From NCBI GenBank assembly GCA_036172665.1, contig CM069872.1:54236101-54300100 (forward strand): a stretch of 64,000 nucleotides of DNA, read 5' to 3'. The DNA comes from Prosopocoilus inquinatus (taxonomy: Eukaryota; Arthropoda; Insecta; Coleoptera; Lucanidae). Positions 53,501 to 64,000 of the stretch are shown here, piece after piece. Under the pieces are notes generated by a model that made no database searches, was not told where the DNA came from, and saw only the letters and a program-made list of their open reading frames with translations. The stretch's first letter is position 1. Each line of letters opens with the position of its first letter. The translations under genes were made by a program, and so were the position numbers.

Positions 53501-56500
53501 AAATATAAGGTTTGATATAATTATTTTTATAAATAACAAAGATACTTATTATTTTTTATTTTCCGGTAGCTAACAAGCCATCCATGACACCAAAAACAAA
53601 AAATATAGTTCAATTGTTTTCCCAAAAATCAATTATTATTAAGTAAAACGGTTAATTTAATTCAATAAATAAATAGCTTCATATATCTACCAGAAACTGA
53701 CTTAAAATCACAAGAACGTAAAAATGGATTAACTCCATTTGAACATTTCTTTAATTATTAATGTGAATAGTTAAGAGATTTTTATAAATTTTAAATTGCA
53801 TAAGTTAGTGCATTTCGTTTTTAGAAAAGACAATAACGTCAGCGAAATCTACATTAATTTCTGAATAAAACAGTTTTTGAATTTTCAAAATATCTTGTCA
53901 AACAGCTGAGATATTGTGAAAAATAATTTTTCGGAAAACTTCGTTTTCTGCCGATATTTCCCGAACGAATGGAGATAGCTAACTTTTGTTTTCTCCACTG
54001 AGTTTTTCTTGAAAAAGTAGCTCTGGGTCACGAAAACGGTTTTCTTCTATTCCTATAAATAACTGAGAAGCCCTGTAAAACCATCAAAAATGGTCCACTC
54101 TGTACACTTGCGAAGGTGGAAGAAATCTACATAAATGAAAAGAGTGAAGATTTGCGTTTCTTTTTAGTCACACCCCGTATATTATTTCAGGGCGACTTGT
54201 TAATTTGGCTACTTACAGAAATTAGAAACGACAGGACGGTTAAACCATCAGGATGCTCAGTCGCTTCTTGGAACGTCCCGTACGAAGAACTAAAGAAGAC
54301 AATGTGCAGTTCCATGGGAAAACTGAAAACCGAAAAAAAAATAAGGGATGCCCAGGGGGAGGGGGATGTGAAGGTGAAAATACCTGCTGTTATTGATGGT
54401 GGTTTCGGAGCCCTCGGAGTCGTGCGAACCCCAGTGGAAATGAAGCTGCGCAAACTCATAGTTCCCGATAAGGGGTCCCCCGGTGACCGTCGGTTTAAAA
54501 TCGGCGTCAAGAGTCAGCATAACTAAAAAAAATTTAAATCTTTAATTCGATCTTAACCTTCAGAGCGCCATCTATGTATTGAGTAGTGATTAACTGGGAT
54601 TGCTCAAATAACTACCAGTTAGTTGGTATTTCAGGTAACTATTTGTCATCCTGATGCAATTTTAATTCAAGAATTGTCCGCGCGATGACGCAATTTTTTT
54701 TTTGGCAATTTCTTTCTTTTTTTTCTTCTGTTTTTGTTACCGGTATGTCCGTTGTTTTTGAGGAGGCCCGACTTGGGTTTCTTGTCGAAATTCCGGTACG
54801 CCATGGGAAAGAGGTTCACCACCTCGACGTTGTGCTCCTCGATGTTTATGGGGCTCTGGTGCTTCCCCACGCACTGCTGGTATTTTTCACCCCAATATAC
54901 AGGCCCTAGGCAGAAAAAAAAGAAAAAGAAAAATTAACAAATGCAACAATTGCAAGTCAGTGAACTAAGTAACTGAATAACTTAATTAACGAGTGAACTT
55001 TAATTGCGGTTCGCGTAACGTGAACGTCTTCCTCTCGGTGATTTAAATTAGTATGTATAAGTATAATTAAAACACATTGCGTGAATCATTTGCATTCGCT
55101 TCACGTAATCGTCATTTTAAAACGATTGTGGGTTGCTAATTGCTTAAACTGCTCGGTGTTCAAGTGATGTCACGGACTTGTACCTGCCTCTTTATTACCG
55201 CTTACACTTTAGTTTTGGTAATAATTGGCATAATTTTCGGGGATTTCTTTTTTAGTGGTTAGCCGAGCGTAAGAGAAGCATTAAAGTTTTTTTATACGTC
55301 CGTTTAATAATTAAATCAAGCTGGAAAGTGAAGTTTCATTTCCAATTTAAAGAAAAAAATAAAATAAAAATGAAATTCAAAAACTGATTTTGTCCATGAG
55401 GCTGCTGGCGACTCTTTTTTAACCACGCTGTATTTAGTTATTTTTCAGAGACATGAATGAATTCGAGGAGAAAATCACGGAGTGGCTGACACCTTGCGGA
55501 TGTCTTGTGAAAAACCCTACAATCAGGAATGAGGAAAACATTGAAATGACATTTGTTTAACCTATAAACAAAAAACATTAAATTTGCGATTCTTTTACAC
55601 CAGTAAATATTCTTATGAACGTCTTTTATAATAATAATATTAAACTAAAACTAACAAAAACATTAACGGGTGAAATAGAACAGGTTATACTAAATAACAC
55701 GAATGACAGCTTTTTGTTTTCCTTATTAAAAGCGCCATCTCTTGGTTGCTGATTTTCTCGAATTGCTAACGTGCTGTTGCTCTAAAGATGCTTTCTTTCG
55801 CTCACAAAATCGTGATCCAAACGCGTTTTGATTCAAAAACAGACATTTTTTTCTTTGAATCTCCCTATTTTTAAAACCTGTTTGCCTTGATTTATGCTTA
55901 TTTACAAACGAACTGTCAAAGTTAAAAAATTCAAATCAGGTGTTTTGTTGCAACAACTACGAATTGAATTGAAACAAGATTCAAACTTTTAAGCGAAAGA
56001 AATAGAAACTTAAATAAAATGAATAATGGCCAGTTGCACCAAACACTTTAAGTCGAGCTTAAATTTAAGTACTGCTTACAATGTGACATTTGAGGTTATG
56101 TAACATTTCGTAAATCACATTCTAAGCGGTGCTTAAAGTTAAGCTGACCTTAAATGTTTTTGTGCAACTGGTCATAAATCATTTACGACAACCTAAATAG
56201 TCAAATGTTATTTGAAAATTATTCAAAAAAAAAAAAAAACGCGACAAAGTTTACGATAGAAAAGATTATTATCACCAAAGCGTCCACTGTTGCCTTGTAA
56301 AAAGAAAAAAAAACATAACTGACAACAGTGTCCTAGTGTTCCTAGTCGCGAATCTTGAATTTTACCTCAGCCACGGCACAAGGTCGCTCAATCACGTCAT
56401 TTTTTCGCTGCATTAAAAAAATGTCGTATGAGGAAGATCACTTGTGATAACAATAATCAAATCTAGATCAAAATGCATCACTATCAACGAAGTTAAAGTG

Positions 56501-59500
56501 AGTATTCTTTGTTTTATTAATTAATTATGGCGTGATTCATTTTTAGAACATGCTCCCCGTTAAACAAAACAAGCATTACTGAAATGTTTCTTTCCCCGTC
56601 GCCGTTCTGAGCCGTAGGCTTTCAAAACTTGTCGGGGAAGCGTGCACAGAACGTTTCTGTGTCTTCAGATTTAATACATTGCAGAGGAGGGAAACCGGCG
56701 GGGAGGTGTGTGCCGTGGCTGAGGTGCATTTCAAGATTGGCCTCCTGCAAAAATTATTTCTTGAAAAATTAACAAAATCTTGTGCTATTAGAATATCACG
56801 TATCAAAAGCGTCGCGTTTTGTAACATTTTGAATGAGTATTTGAAATTATTGCTCTCTGGGTGCTGGGTGAAATGTTTGTGCCGTGGCTGAGGTGCATTT
56901 CAAGATTCGCCTCCTGCCAAAATTTAATTTCTTGAAATATTAACAAAATCTTGCGCGTTTAGAATATCACGTAACAAAAGCGTCGCGTTTTGTAACATTT
57001 TGAATGAGCGTTTGAAATTGTTGCTCTCCGGGTGCTGTCAAAAAGTGTATTGGAGCAGGGACGGAGCTTTTATTTTGAAGGCTCTGGACTGACGTTGTCA
57101 GGGGGCCTATCCAATTAACCCAAGTTGTGTGAATTTCATTTGATTAGTAGTTCAAAGTTAAAATTCAAAATGCAACGTTGCCGTTAAGTCATGGTCGCCG
57201 ACGGACATCACTGCAGTTCTCTGAAAACAGTAATCGACAACGCCATCAGTACGGCGCCTATGCTGTGGCTGAGGTACGTTTCAAGATTTGCATGCCATGG
57301 CCGAGGTGCATTTCAAGAGGCGCGGGTTTAGATATAATTAGGCTATTGAGTTGCGTCGGGTAGGACTATCTGCCAACTTCTGTCAAGTTTCGTAAACCGA
57401 AACGTTGCCACTCAAAGATGGGAACATATTCAAAAAAGTAGTCAGAAAGTTGGTAACAAAAACTACCAAAATATAAACGATAAAATTATGAATTTCGAAT
57501 TTTTAATCATTGGGCGCGTTCAGGGGCTGAGTTGCTTACTCAGCAATCGATTGTGATTGGCTCACATGAAGGTAATAGCCAATCACAAAACGACTGCTGA
57601 GTAAGCAACGCATCCGCTGAACGCGCCCAATGTCTGTTTTTGAATCAAAACACGTTTGGATCACGATTTTGTGAGCGAAAGAAATCACCTGTAAGTATTA
57701 TACTGATTTGACGAATACTTTGACGTGAAACTTCAAATGTCTTGCCAACTTAAGTATTTCGAAAATGTGTTACAGGAAACTTCTGTACCGACTTAACGCG
57801 ACAGGTGTGAAATGTGACACTGAACTAATTATTATCAGAAAAAATAATTTACGCTTGAACAACTGAACCGATACCGTATTTAACCTTCTAAAGTTAAAGA
57901 AAAATACATTGATAACAATTAGCAATAATTATAACGTAGGTGGGTACAACGAAAGAAAAAAAAAACTGTGTGAAATTTATTCGCCCTGACTTGCGTTTCA
58001 AAAGGTTTTTGTTTTCCTTCCGTAAGTGTCCTCAATTATGAAGTTAAATGAATGGTTATTGTTGTAAATGTTGTAACATTTCGTAGTGTTTGTTAAAGTT
58101 AATGCTTGGTGTTCTTGACCGCCGCGCCGATTTAATTTTGTTTGGTACAGCCGCGATCAAATAAGTCGAGACGAGACCCGATTAGCGCCGTCACTAAAGG
58201 CGCGATTGGTTAGGACGATCCCGAGTGTACATCTTTTTTGAATTCGGACTTTTGTAAAACGCAGCGATGCTACTACCAACAGCCCGATAGGAATGTAAAA
58301 TTCCGTTCCAATCTAAACAGTCTTTACGCTTAAACAGTTCTCTAAAAGAAGCGGTGTAAAAGTAAATCAAATTTTCGCGCGTTTTTTTTTTTTTACCGGA
58401 CCAGTGTCGCCTGACGGTAGTTTTTAATATTTCTTTTTTTGACAAAAAGGACTTTTTAAAGGTAATAATTTTGACATGAGGCGGTCAGCTCACTTGCTTC
58501 AACAACAAACATTTTTTTGGCAATGTAAAAACATTTTATAAGAAGGCTTTTGTCACAACAATTTTACAGGTTGGCAACACTGAACGTCAGTTAATTTTTG
58601 CTTTTCACAGTTAACACCGAATAATAATAATAATAATAATAATAATTAACCGTTGTGATTTACGAACGTTTTGTTTGTGGTTAGGCCCTTATACATAGAA
58701 TTTTGCTTCAAATTCAAATTCCCGCGCATTAATTTTGAATAATTCTCTCGGAGTATCTCCGTCTCTTATTATTCCGTGCGATTAAAACGAGATGGCACTC
58801 TTTGGGAGCGTATTGTTGGAGCAGCGAATCTCGGAAAGAAATTTAATAAATAATTTGCGATCGCTCGGGTCATGTTTAGAGAAAATTCTTGCAAATTAAC
58901 AATAAATAATATTAATCGACACCTCTGCTTAGCATACAGATACGAGTAGGTAGGTCAAACGGTGCAAAACGTACTCTTTATAATTAAATATTTACACTTA
59001 TGTATACATTTATTATCGATCGTTGTGTGTTATTATTTCCACAAGTTCCCCTAATTGTCTGTCTGTTTAATGCCAACGAAGCATGCACGTTAATGTTTAC
59101 TTTATGTCACATACTTAAGTTTGTCAAGAGGAACAATATTAACTGCGCTTCTTAATAATCGAATTGTCTAACATCGATAAGACGATTAATAATGGACGTT
59201 GTAAATATAGGAAACAAATGGGGTCGACCTACTTTACCGACAGTTTACATTAATATTGTGATACTTCGTTGTTGGTCACAAAACAAAAGGGTTATTTTTT
59301 GCGGCGGTTGGGGGTGGGAGCGGGGCCGGCATTTTATTAACGTCGCAGTTTTTCCTTCCAATAACATCGCTTACGCGGGTACGTACATACAAGAAAAATA
59401 GCAGACAAAAAAAACAGTTTCCTGTAATTGTTCCTCCTTTTTGAAAATAGCATCGTTTAAAAACGACTTTGCAAATGACGTTTAAATATTTTGAAAGCTT

Positions 59501-62500
59501 TCGAATTTGATCGAAAAAATCGCTAGCGCGATGTGATTCGAAGAAAGAAAAGATGAACGCTTAATTGAGGGAGGGATCCTCGTCTGACTTCGCGTTGAAG
59601 TCACCGAAATAAAAACGAATCGGCCTGAATCGGATCGGTTTGCGAAGGTGAAACGTTTACTGAGCGTTGTCCTGATTTCTCCTTCGCAGTTTTTAGCCTA
59701 AGCGTGAAAAAAATAAAATAAACAGGGGCTCCCTTCTATTCGCACAGAGATTCTCTCTCCGTCGCTCGAAGAGAAATCTGCAATATCTCTAATAATAGAC
59801 TCTTTATTGTAATAATAACCTCGTCGCAACGTAAAACGCGAAAATTAACACTTCTATTCTAGTCGTATTATACAGGAATCGCTCTTAAATATGCTTTCAA
59901 TTACGTCTTCATAAGCGCCGTCAATTATACATATTCAATTTCTTCTCACTGTTTGTGAATTTCAGTTAGTGGGTTGGCTATCGTGTTGAATCAGACCGAT
60001 TTAAATGTCATTTTGACGTACGTCAAATTGTGACGGTTCGATGCAGGGCTGCAAAATTATTTTTGAAAAATGCAGCCAAACGTATTACAAAAAGTAACCT
60101 AATTACGCTAAACTGCGAAGTGTAAAAACATATTAAAATAATTAATTGTATTACATTATCGGAAATAAATTAAAAAGAAAAAATTCTGTAATAATAAAAC
60201 AACATATACATAAGACAATAAGATAATTTTCGGATTAAAAAAAAAACACACACAAACGAATCAGTAATTAATCATACAATAATTGTATTACATTATCGGG
60301 AATAAATTAAAAAAAAAATTCTGTAATAATAAAACAACATATACATAAGATAATAAGATAATTTTCGGATTAAAAAACACACACACAAACGAATCAGTAA
60401 TTAATCATAGAAATGTAATGAATTTGACAGCTGTCAAGGTGTTTTTGTGGTGATACACTCGCGATCAAACGAATCGAGACCAATTGACAGTTTTGTAACC
60501 TTTATTGGCAGCGTCAACAAGGACGCGGTCAGCTTGCAGCGCTCTCGATTAGGACGATCACGACTGTACAAAGAAACAAAAGAAAATTCAAAGACACCCG
60601 AACAATAAGATATGACAGAAAAACGTAAACAAATAGAAAATCGCCCGGAACAAATGAAAAAAAAAAACAAAAACAAATTAGCCTGCAAAGAAAGCGGAAA
60701 CAACAGAGAAATGAAAGAAACGCTAACAAAATAAAAGGCGTGAAGTGAAAATCAAAAAACAAAAGAAGATCGATCGATCAACGCCGCCCAGCTTAACGAA
60801 ACGGCGGCAGTGTTCCGAATTAATCGAAAAGAGTTCGTAGAAAATAAAAGCAAACTATAAAACAGTCGATAACATGACAGAAAAAAAAAGGATACGAACG
60901 ACAAAATTCAATGCATGAAACAAAAGAAGATCGACACAAAACAAATGATGAAAATGGGTCAATAAAATGCGTAAAATCAATTCGATGAGAAAATCAAAAG
61001 AGAAATCCACAGCGCGGAAACGAAAAGAAAAAAAAACGAAGAATGAAATTCACAGAAAAACTATCAAAAAAAAGCGCCAATCAACAAACGGTAAAAAATA
61101 AATTTGACAAAAATAAACAAAAGAGAAATACGAGAGCAGACGATGAACTAAAAAAAGAGAATTGTGAAAAGGACCTGGGGCCCTATTCTCAAGTCAGTCA
61201 CTCGACTATGTGTCGTATGCGAAAATGACGTCAAAATGGCGTAGTCTCTTACACAAAACTACACAGATCGTTCGAGAATTGCGTCATTTTGACGTCATTT
61301 TCGCATACGACACATAGTCGAGTGACTTGAGAATAGGGCCCCTGGAGCAGTTCGATTAATAAGAGAAGAATGCGGAAACTAGAAAAAAAAAAAGAAGAAC
61401 CCTTGGACTAGTTTTGCTGAATCTGCACATTTTTCAAAGTTCATCGACTCGTTATACTGAACGAACACGCCCGATAAAATTACAAGCCTTCTTCAATAAC
61501 TAAACGGTGATTAGATTTATGTTTTTTTTTTCTCAACAACCTCTTCTGGTATTACGACGTCATTGCCAACATACTTCAGAGCTGCAAGAAGTAAAGAGTT
61601 TTCTACAACGGCCTCTTCGGCTCAAGAACTAAAACCTCTTAAACCGCTCCCCTAACTTAAGGGACGACCTTCGATGATGGTCACTTCGGATGGACACATG
61701 CCATCCGCAATTTTTTTAAAGGTCAAACTGTCCCAGGATCCCGCCAACTATACTACTTAGATAGATTAAAAAAAAAAGGAATAAACGGCGACTCTGCGCG
61801 GAAAATTTTTGCAAATCAAGAAACCGGCAACAAACAAGCCAAAAGGACAAAACAAAACAAAAAAAAAAACAAAAGAACCGTGAACAATCAAATTTCAAGA
61901 CAACAATTCCTTAAAACGAGCGAGAAAGAAAAAGTTTGAAACGAACACACGAAAGAGAAGAAAACGAAACGTCACTACTGATCACATTTTATTTTTTTTT
62001 TGCATCGACTCTGTGGTTTCAAATTTTTGGTCGGTGGCGTTCTTTTGTTTCACGGATTATATTAGAATGTAGAGTGTCGTTATGTAAAGACAACAACATA
62101 AGTAAATAGCCCAAAACAGGCGCCAGGCGCCAAATAAGATTTTTAAGTCTAGGATGTACCCTAAATGGAGACTTTGGATTTTACGCGGTGTTGGCAATTG
62201 TGTGGTAAATTTGGATGTGATTATAACATCGATGGATGAACGGGGGGGGGGGGGGCAACATAAAAACAAGAAAATCACAGTTTGTTACGTTGCGTTATAT
62301 TCATTTTGAACTCGCCTAACTTTCTAGCAATTTTTTGACCGAAAGTTTGATAAGAAAAAAAATGTATAAGTGAACAACGGAGATTAGGTGAATTTGTGAA
62401 ACGAGAAAATAAAAAAATAAAACAAAAGTGAATTCAGAAAACAAATTTGATCGAAACAAAAGATGTTCATATTTCGTCTTGGTTTAACTCTCCTAACTTT

Positions 62501-63856
62501 CTAGCAATTGATTTTTTGACCGAAAGTTTGTTAAGAAAAAAAATGTATAAGTGAACAACGAAGATTAGGTGAATTTGTGAAACGAGAAAATAAAAAAATA
62601 AAACAAAAGTGAATTCAGAAAACAAATTTGATCGAAACAAAAGATGTTCATATTTCGTCTTGGTTTAACTCTCCTAACTTTCTAGCAATTGATTTTTTGA
62701 CCGAAAGTTTGTTAAGAAAAAAAAATGTATAAGTGAACAACGCAGATTAGGTGAATTTGTGAAACGAGAAAATAAAAAATAAAACAAAAGTGAATTCAGA
62801 AAACAAATTTGATCGAAACAAAAGATGTTCATATTTCGTCTTGATTTAACTCTCCTAACTTTCTAGCAATTGATTTTTTGACCGAAAGTTTGTTAAGAAA
62901 AAAAAATGTATAAGTGAACGACGCAGATTAGGTGAATTTGTGAAACGAGAAAATAAAAAAATAAAACAAAAGTGAATTCAGAAAACAAATTTGATCGAAA
63001 CAAAAGATGTTCATATTTCGTCTTGATTTAACTCTCCTAACTTTCTAGCAATTGATTTTTTGACCGAAAGTTTGTTAAGAAAAAAAAATGTATAAGTGAA
63101 CAACGAAGATTAGGCGAATTTGTGAAATGAGAAAATAAAAAATAAAATAAAAGTGAATTCAGAAGAAACAAATTTAATCCAAACAAAAGATGTTCATGTT
63201 TCGTCTTGATTTATTAATTTTTATTTTTTTTTCAATTCATCATCTTAATGGGGGAAGTACACAGAATCACATTGTCAATCAGGAAATTAGTAATTGAAAT
63301 ATTTATTAATACTATAGGTCAAACGGACGTTACTTTTCTGCTTCTCTCGCAATTTCGAAATTAATTTAAATCGATTGCTTAGTTTCCGGGGTGTATTGTA
63401 GCATAACACGTTTTTTTTTTTAATTTAAATGTTTACTCTGAAGTGTTTTTATAATAAATAAATCGAGCTGCCCGCGTGTAAACCGAACCATCAAGATTAC
63501 ACAACGATCAATTCAATGTCACCACGAACAACACCAGAAAAAAAAAAATAAAACAAAAATAAATTCAATGCTAGTCGCGTTCCCATTGGAACGATAAAGT
63601 AAATAATAGTTTGCGTGACAGACAAAGATAATAAATTAAATCAAAATTAAAATTAAAATCTGTCGTCTCGAGTGACGCAAACTTTCTCGCGTCCTGAGTT
63701 TCATTTCGAGATTACTTCTTTGATTTGCACGCGAAATGGGATAATTGATTAAAATAATATTGGTGTGTGTCGAGGCAATTATCGCTTAAAATAAATTGCA
63801 GGAAGATAGTATCTTACCTTCGTTTCCATCGTAACCGAAATCATGAGCGCGTCCCC
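50516..63856 (-). CDS. Alpha-carbonic anhydrase 2, membrane-tethered; 5' end outside window
   Basis: Tandem paralogue of carbonic anhydrase 1. Visible exons, 5' to 3': 63818-63856, 54741-54905, 54384-54522, 54217-54322, 51326-51553, 50516-50749; about 302 residues, with the signal-peptide exon beyond 63856. Motifs are HDFGYDGNEG at the first joint, GKHQSPINI, zinc ligands in AQLHFHWG and MELHIV, GSE gate Glu, and SLTTPPCSE. Unlike gene 1 it keeps the proton-shuttle His (NNGHT). The C-terminus PQLLLFVVLFASVFLLAENQ is a GPI-type or anchor tail. Exon lengths 139, 106 and 228 nt equal those of gene 1. Introns of 2.7 and 8.9 kb carry mobile elements and satellites. Confidence 0.94.
51014..51220. 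mobile_element. MITE, 'ACAGTTTCCTGTAATT' family, copy 4
   Basis: Starts AAAGTCGAAAACAAAAGAAG then AATAGTAGACAGTTACA. Ends AATTACAGGAAACTGTAATT (51166-51185) then TCTAGTATTTTTGGCTCTCG. The outer AGTCGAAA / CTCGACT are inverted, so the terminal repeat is about 45 bp. In the last intron of carbonic anhydrase 2. Confidence 0.7.
51607..51823. mobile_element. MITE with CCTAGAGACCC ends
   Basis: CCTAGAGACCC...AGAGTCTG on the left is inverted as CAGACTCTTATTGCGGGGTC then TCTAGG on the right; 217 bp. A second inner inverted pair (ACCGCCATGTTATATCAC / GTGACGTAACATGGCGG) suggests a nested structure. Confidence 0.65.
51880..52260. mobile_element. MITE, 'ACAGTTTCCTGTAATT' family, copy 5
   Basis: AGTCGAAAGCACAAAAAAAT and GGACAGTTACAG at the left; AATTACAGGAAACTGTAATT at 52209-52228 and ACTTTTTGCTTGCGACTG at the right. 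Larger than its relatives because of inner duplication of the TTACAG motif. Confidence 0.65.
53116..54102. mobile_element. Non-autonomous Tc1/mariner-like element with 285-bp inverted repeats
   Basis: The inverted arms 53116-53400 and 53818-54102 start CAGTGTGGTCCATTTTTGAT. Both ends are flanked by TA (53114-53115 and 54103-54104), the expected target duplication. The 417-bp middle is AT-rich without a transposase. It ends 115 bp from a carbonic anhydrase 2 exon (54217). The arms differ at only a few bases. Confidence 0.9.
54906..56340. other. Intronic, with one MITE copy
   Basis: Inside the 8.9-kb intron of carbonic anhydrase 2. The AGGTGCTTTCTTTCG-family element is at about 55788-56000. 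No gene or RNA recognised. Confidence 0.45.
56345..57050. repeat. Inverted-end element with a duplicated right end (period about 173 bp)
   Basis: The left motif GCGAATCTTGAATTTTACCT (about 56349) is inverted against GTGCCGTGGCTGAGGTGCAT at about 56709. The right-end block then repeats once more at about 56880, with AAAGCGTCGCGTTTTGTAAC shared by both units. Same family as the 14.6-15.6 kb satellite. Confidence 0.8.
57512..57636. mobile_element. MITE, TTGGGCGCGTTCAG ends
   Basis: TTGGGCGCGTTCAG and CTGAACGCGCCCAA bound about 110 bp. The second pair is TTGCTTACTCAGCA / TGCTGAGTAAGCAA and the third TGTGATTGGCT / AGCCAATCACA. It sits directly beside a fragment of the AGGTGCTTTCTTTCG family. Confidence 0.75.
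58146..58229. mobile_element. Short element, TACACTCGCGATC ends, copy 1
   Basis: TACAGCCGCGATCAAATAAG on the left and GATCCCGAGTGTA on the right are inverted; 84 bp. The TA at each end may be the target site of a Tc1/mariner-type element. Copy 2 is at 60454-60568. Confidence 0.55.
58623..58648. repeat. (AAT)n microsatellite
   Basis: About eight perfect units. Confidence 0.9.
58850..60140. other. Intronic, no gene seen
   Basis: Inside the carbonic anhydrase 2 first visible intron. A half copy of the 'ACAGTTTCCTGTAATT' element lies at about 59398-59530. Otherwise unique AT-rich sequence. Confidence 0.4.
60144..60409. repeat. Two tandem copies of a 137-bp unit
   Basis: AATTGTATTACATTATCGG starts at 60144 and 60281. 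The copies are near-identical apart from A-run length, so the duplication is recent. Confidence 0.88.
60454..60568. mobile_element. Short element, TACACTCGCGATC ends, copy 2
   Basis: TACACTCGCGATCAAACGAA at the left, GGACGATCACGACTGTA inverted at the right; shares GATTAGGACGATC with copy 1 at 58.15 kb. Confidence 0.55.
61177..61342. mobile_element. MITE with long perfect inverted ends (GGGGCCCTATTCTCAAG)
   Basis: 166 bp. The outer about 60 bp of each side are near-perfect complements (CTCGACTATGTGTCGTATGC; GAAAATGACGTCA). CCTGG flanks both sides and overlaps the GC-rich ends, so the target duplication could be read as CTG or CCTGG. It would fold into a long hairpin. Confidence 0.85.
62242..62255. 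repeat. Poly-G run (14 G)
   Basis: Uninterrupted G run in otherwise AT-rich DNA. It may be a real slippage tract or an assembly/sequencing weak point. Confidence 0.85.
62300..63220. repeat. 181-bp AT-rich satellite, about 5 copies
   Basis: CTAACTTTCTAGCAATT starts at 62316, 62493, 62674, 62855 and 63037 (periods 177, 181, 181, 182). Units are nearly identical. Lies in the large intron of carbonic anhydrase 2, about 0.6 kb from its exon at 63818. Confidence 0.92.
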
Positions 63857-63916
63857 CTGTGAAAACAAAATAAAAAATTAATTAGACAGGTGTCGCTTAA
63901 AAATAAAGTAAAAATT

Positions 63917-63943
63917 CCGGCGATTATTAATGTTAATCGCCGG
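63917..63943. repeat. Perfect hairpin
   Basis: CCGGCGATTA and TAATCGCCGG are separated by a 7-base AT loop, upstream of the visible carbonic anhydrase 2 exon. Role unknown. Confidence 0.6.
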
Positions 63944-64000
63944 ATTTTATAATTGCGGTAATTTCTTCGGCAAACAAAGAATACGCAGCACCATCACACG

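Noticed and set aside
14767..57330. tRNA-like reading of the GTGGCTGAGGTACGTTTCAAGATTCG motif
   Set aside because: It has a weak box-A look, but no cloverleaf and no box B at the right distance.
60434..60762. Minus-strand open frames at 60.4-60.8 kb
   Set aside because: They lie in A-rich intron sequence and read as Phe/Leu/Cys-rich noise; no domain.
1..64000. CRISPR arrays, bacterial operons, rRNA
   Set aside because: Repeats are directly tandem or inverted without unique equal spacers; genes are spliced and eukaryotic; no rRNA-like sequence seen.

Overview
The window looks like nuclear DNA of an insect; the order is not certain, and a beetle is a guess from the overall look. The evidence is AT-rich sequence, GT-AG introns of about 50 bp to 9 kb, animal gene families (NPAT/Mxc, TMEM138, PIG-F, CCDC12, SLC16, alpha-carbonic anhydrases), a Tc1/mariner-type transposon, and very many short inverted-repeat elements and satellites. 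There is no sign of operons, phage, plasmid or CRISPR structure.

Layout. 1-7.9 kb has no convincing gene. It holds minisatellites built on a CCATGGACTTT word, a 180-bp satellite (5.16-5.99 kb), and many copies of a GCGCCATCT/AGATGGCGC word. 7.9-18.4 kb (+) is a complete monocarboxylate-transporter-like gene (SLC16, 6 coding exons, 793 aa in my model). Its large intron contains a 132-bp satellite and, directly after an exon, a minisatellite carrying copies of the 5' splice site. 19.3-29.5 kb is a gene-free block of fold-back repeats. It includes a palindrome with arms of about 1.75 kb and an apparently intact DD41D Tc1/mariner transposon (20.88-23.17 kb) with 485-bp terminal inverted repeats. 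31.7-38.5 kb (+) is an NPAT/Mxc-like histone-locus-body protein (8 exons, 1999 aa). It is followed by a compact cluster: TMEM138 (-), PIGF (+) and CCDC12 (+). From 42.1 kb to the window end two membrane-tethered alpha-carbonic anhydrase genes lie in tandem on the minus strand. The first is complete (42.1-47.4 kb, 7 exons). The second (50.5 kb to beyond 63.9 kb) has its first exon(s) outside the window and introns swollen by mobile elements and satellites.

The genes do not form one pathway. 31.7-41.8 kb is a gene-dense housekeeping island with divergent and convergent neighbours, set between repeat-rich flanks. The carbonic anhydrases are a clear tandem duplication: three internal exons are identical in length (139, 106 and 228 nt). 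The transporter moves carboxylates and protons and carbonic anhydrases buffer protons, but nothing in the sequence links them.

The most unusual signals are: splice-donor decoys amplified next to a real donor; one short palindrome (ATTACAG...CTGTAAT) shared by otherwise unrelated repeat families; satellites that appear to have grown from one end of an inverted-end element; and the intact DD41D element with very long inverted repeats. All gene models are hand-spliced from frame, splice-site and family evidence.
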